From Kryptolebias marmoratus (taxonomy: Eukaryota > Chordata > Actinopteri > Cyprinodontiformes > Rivulidae): a stretch of 64,000 bases of DNA. Made by a program: the position numbers and the translations under genes. Below, one piece after another: positions 63,198 to 64,000 of this stretch. The stretch spans positions 13,453,430-13,517,429 of the forward strand of contig NC_051445.1 of the NCBI RefSeq assembly GCF_001649575.2, in the 5' to 3' direction. The notes beneath the pieces were generated by a model. The model saw only the letters and a list, made by a program, of their open reading frames with translations, ran no database searches and was not told the origin of the DNA. How positions within the stretch are numbered: the stretch's first letter is position 1; each line of letters opens with the position of its first letter.

Positions 63198-63574
63198 TGT
63201 CATGGACAGCTATCTTTTAATAGAAGGACCTCTGCAGACCTCCGGTAGCTTGAAGAACTCAGCTTTATTTCCCCGTGTGCCTGTCCACATCTAGATGAAC
63301 TGCGCATGCGTCGGTCAAGCTTGCTCTACGGAAGTCTAACAGTGACATATCACTACATCTCCCCCTTCCAGCAGTGAAACACACATGCTTAATCTTACCT
63401 GGGAACTTTGCAGAAATACATAACAAGTTAGAAAACAGCATCTCTGAACACTAGGACGTTGGGGTAGACTGCCCTCGGTCCGCAGCAACATAGGGATTAT
63501 TCTGCCCTCAACAGTTAGTTGCTGTTCCTATCAATCTTACAAGAACGTTCAAATTTCAATTCCAATACTTCACA
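63198..63574 (-). repeat. 3' LTR of the gypsy-type element, about 377 bp
   Basis: On the minus strand it begins TGTGAAGTATTGG directly after the purine-rich tract and ends CTGTCCATGACA, giving TG...CA termini. An AATAAA (63270-63265, inside ggggaaataaagctg) is a likely LTR polyadenylation signal. The boundaries are inferred from these marks, because only one LTR is in the window. Confidence 0.65.
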
Positions 63575-63757
63575 TTCTCCCCCCGTTTGTACTATATTTA
63601 TTTACTCATTTAAAGAAATAAACAAAATAGTAACATATAATGATGTTTGTCTTGTCTTCATAACCTTAGAAGTAGAATAAATATAAACATTTCTGAACTT
63701 TATAGGTTTTCTACCTATATACGTGAATTAACATGTAAGGTAGAAGACTTCGAGTCT

Positions 63758-64000
63758 CTAAGTGTCCCTATATCGCAGAGGAATTCTAATTATTCTGCCT
63801 CTGGATGTAACCTTTGAACCTTCGAGTGGAGTAGAACGCTCCACCTCTGGGTACTGCTGCCTCTGAACCGGGCTTCTGGTTGTGGAGTCAGAACTGTCCT
63901 CGAGTGGAGGAGTACCGGTTGGTTCCACGGTGGAATCAGGTGGCTTCTGCTGATCTGGGCGATCGGTGGGCCGTGGGACGGCTTGCAGGTGTCTCCGGTT
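63758..64000 (-). CDS. C-terminus of a retrotransposon pol-type polyprotein (partial)
   Basis: An open frame from the window edge to TAG at 63760-63758 encodes 80 residues. It begins NRRHLQAVPRPTDRPDQQ, is rich in P/S/T/E, and ends SKVTSRGRIIRIPLRYRDT. The start resembles the NRxHL turn and the end resembles the RxGR.IR.P.RY tail of fish Ty3/gypsy integrases. No catalytic residues lie in this part. It is too short for the start codon of the track and is recognised by its position before the LTR. Confidence 0.65.
   Translation of the reverse strand, partial: NRRHLQAVPRPTDRPDQQKPPDSTVEPTGTPPLEDSSDSTTRSPVQRQQYPEVERSTPLEGSKVTSRGRIIRIPLRYRDT

Larger units (their letters stand above)
63198..64000 (-). 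mobile_element. Ty3/gypsy-type LTR retrotransposon, 3' end (continues beyond the window)
   Basis: Read on the minus strand, it comprises the end of a pol-like frame (64000-63758), an untranslated stretch, a purine-rich tract CGGGGGGAGAA (63585-63575) and then a 3' LTR (63574-63198). The element is antisense to itga8 and converges on its 3' end. The internal part and the other LTR lie outside the window, so activity and target-site duplication cannot be assessed. Confidence 0.75.

Noticed and set aside
1..64000. Prokaryotic-type defence, biosynthetic or phage system
   Set aside because: The window is spliced vertebrate DNA; no operon-like clusters, Shine-Dalgarno sites or such gene families are present.

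Overview
This is vertebrate nuclear DNA, most likely from a ray-finned (teleost) fish. Genes are split into short exons with GT-AG introns, the non-coding DNA is rich in (CA/TG)n microsatellites, and the transposon load (Tc1-like DNA element, degenerate LINE copies, Ty3/gypsy LTR element, short palindromic elements) is typical of teleosts. The species cannot be fixed from the sequence; a percomorph is a guess.

Two protein-coding genes lie head-to-tail on the plus strand. (1) 50-13938: the last eight coding exons of mindy3 (FAM188A), a lysine-48-specific deubiquitinase of the MINDY family. It covers about 228 codons, roughly the C-terminal half; the catalytic-cysteine half lies upstream of the window. 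(2) 19223-61191: a complete itga8 (integrin alpha-8) gene. I reconstruct 30 coding exons with compatible phases throughout, giving 1,065 residues against about 1,063 for human ITGA8. The order has a signal peptide, a seven-blade FG-GAP beta-propeller with three Ca-binding loops, thigh and calf domains, a furin-type site, one transmembrane helix and a GFFxR cytoplasmic tail. The same pair, MINDY3 upstream of ITGA8 in the same orientation, is found on human 10p13, so this is an ancient conserved linkage.

Layout: 1-14690 mindy3 3' half and 3'UTR, with an antisense LINE fragment at about 1389-2165. 15188-17652 is a transposon cluster between the genes: an internally deleted LINE joined to a truncated, inactivated Tc1-like element. 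17653-18894 is intergenic. 18895-19416 is a GC-rich putative promoter and first exon of itga8. 19417-61101 holds the itga8 introns with several dispersed repeat families. 61102-about 62490 is the last exon and 3'UTR, with a 15-N assembly gap inside a repeat. 63198-64000 is the 3' end of a minus-strand Ty3/gypsy retrotransposon that runs off the window.

No new enzymatic or defence system is visible. The most interesting signals concern RNA processing of itga8: two large degenerate minisatellite arrays in opposite orientation flanking exons 23-24; (TG)n tracts in the 3' splice regions of three frame-neutral exons; a CA repeat starting at the donor of the transmembrane exon; and a proline-rich CCT expansion next to the furin site. 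mindy3 contains a GC-AG intron. Several short repeat families recur in the window and could not be matched to a named family.
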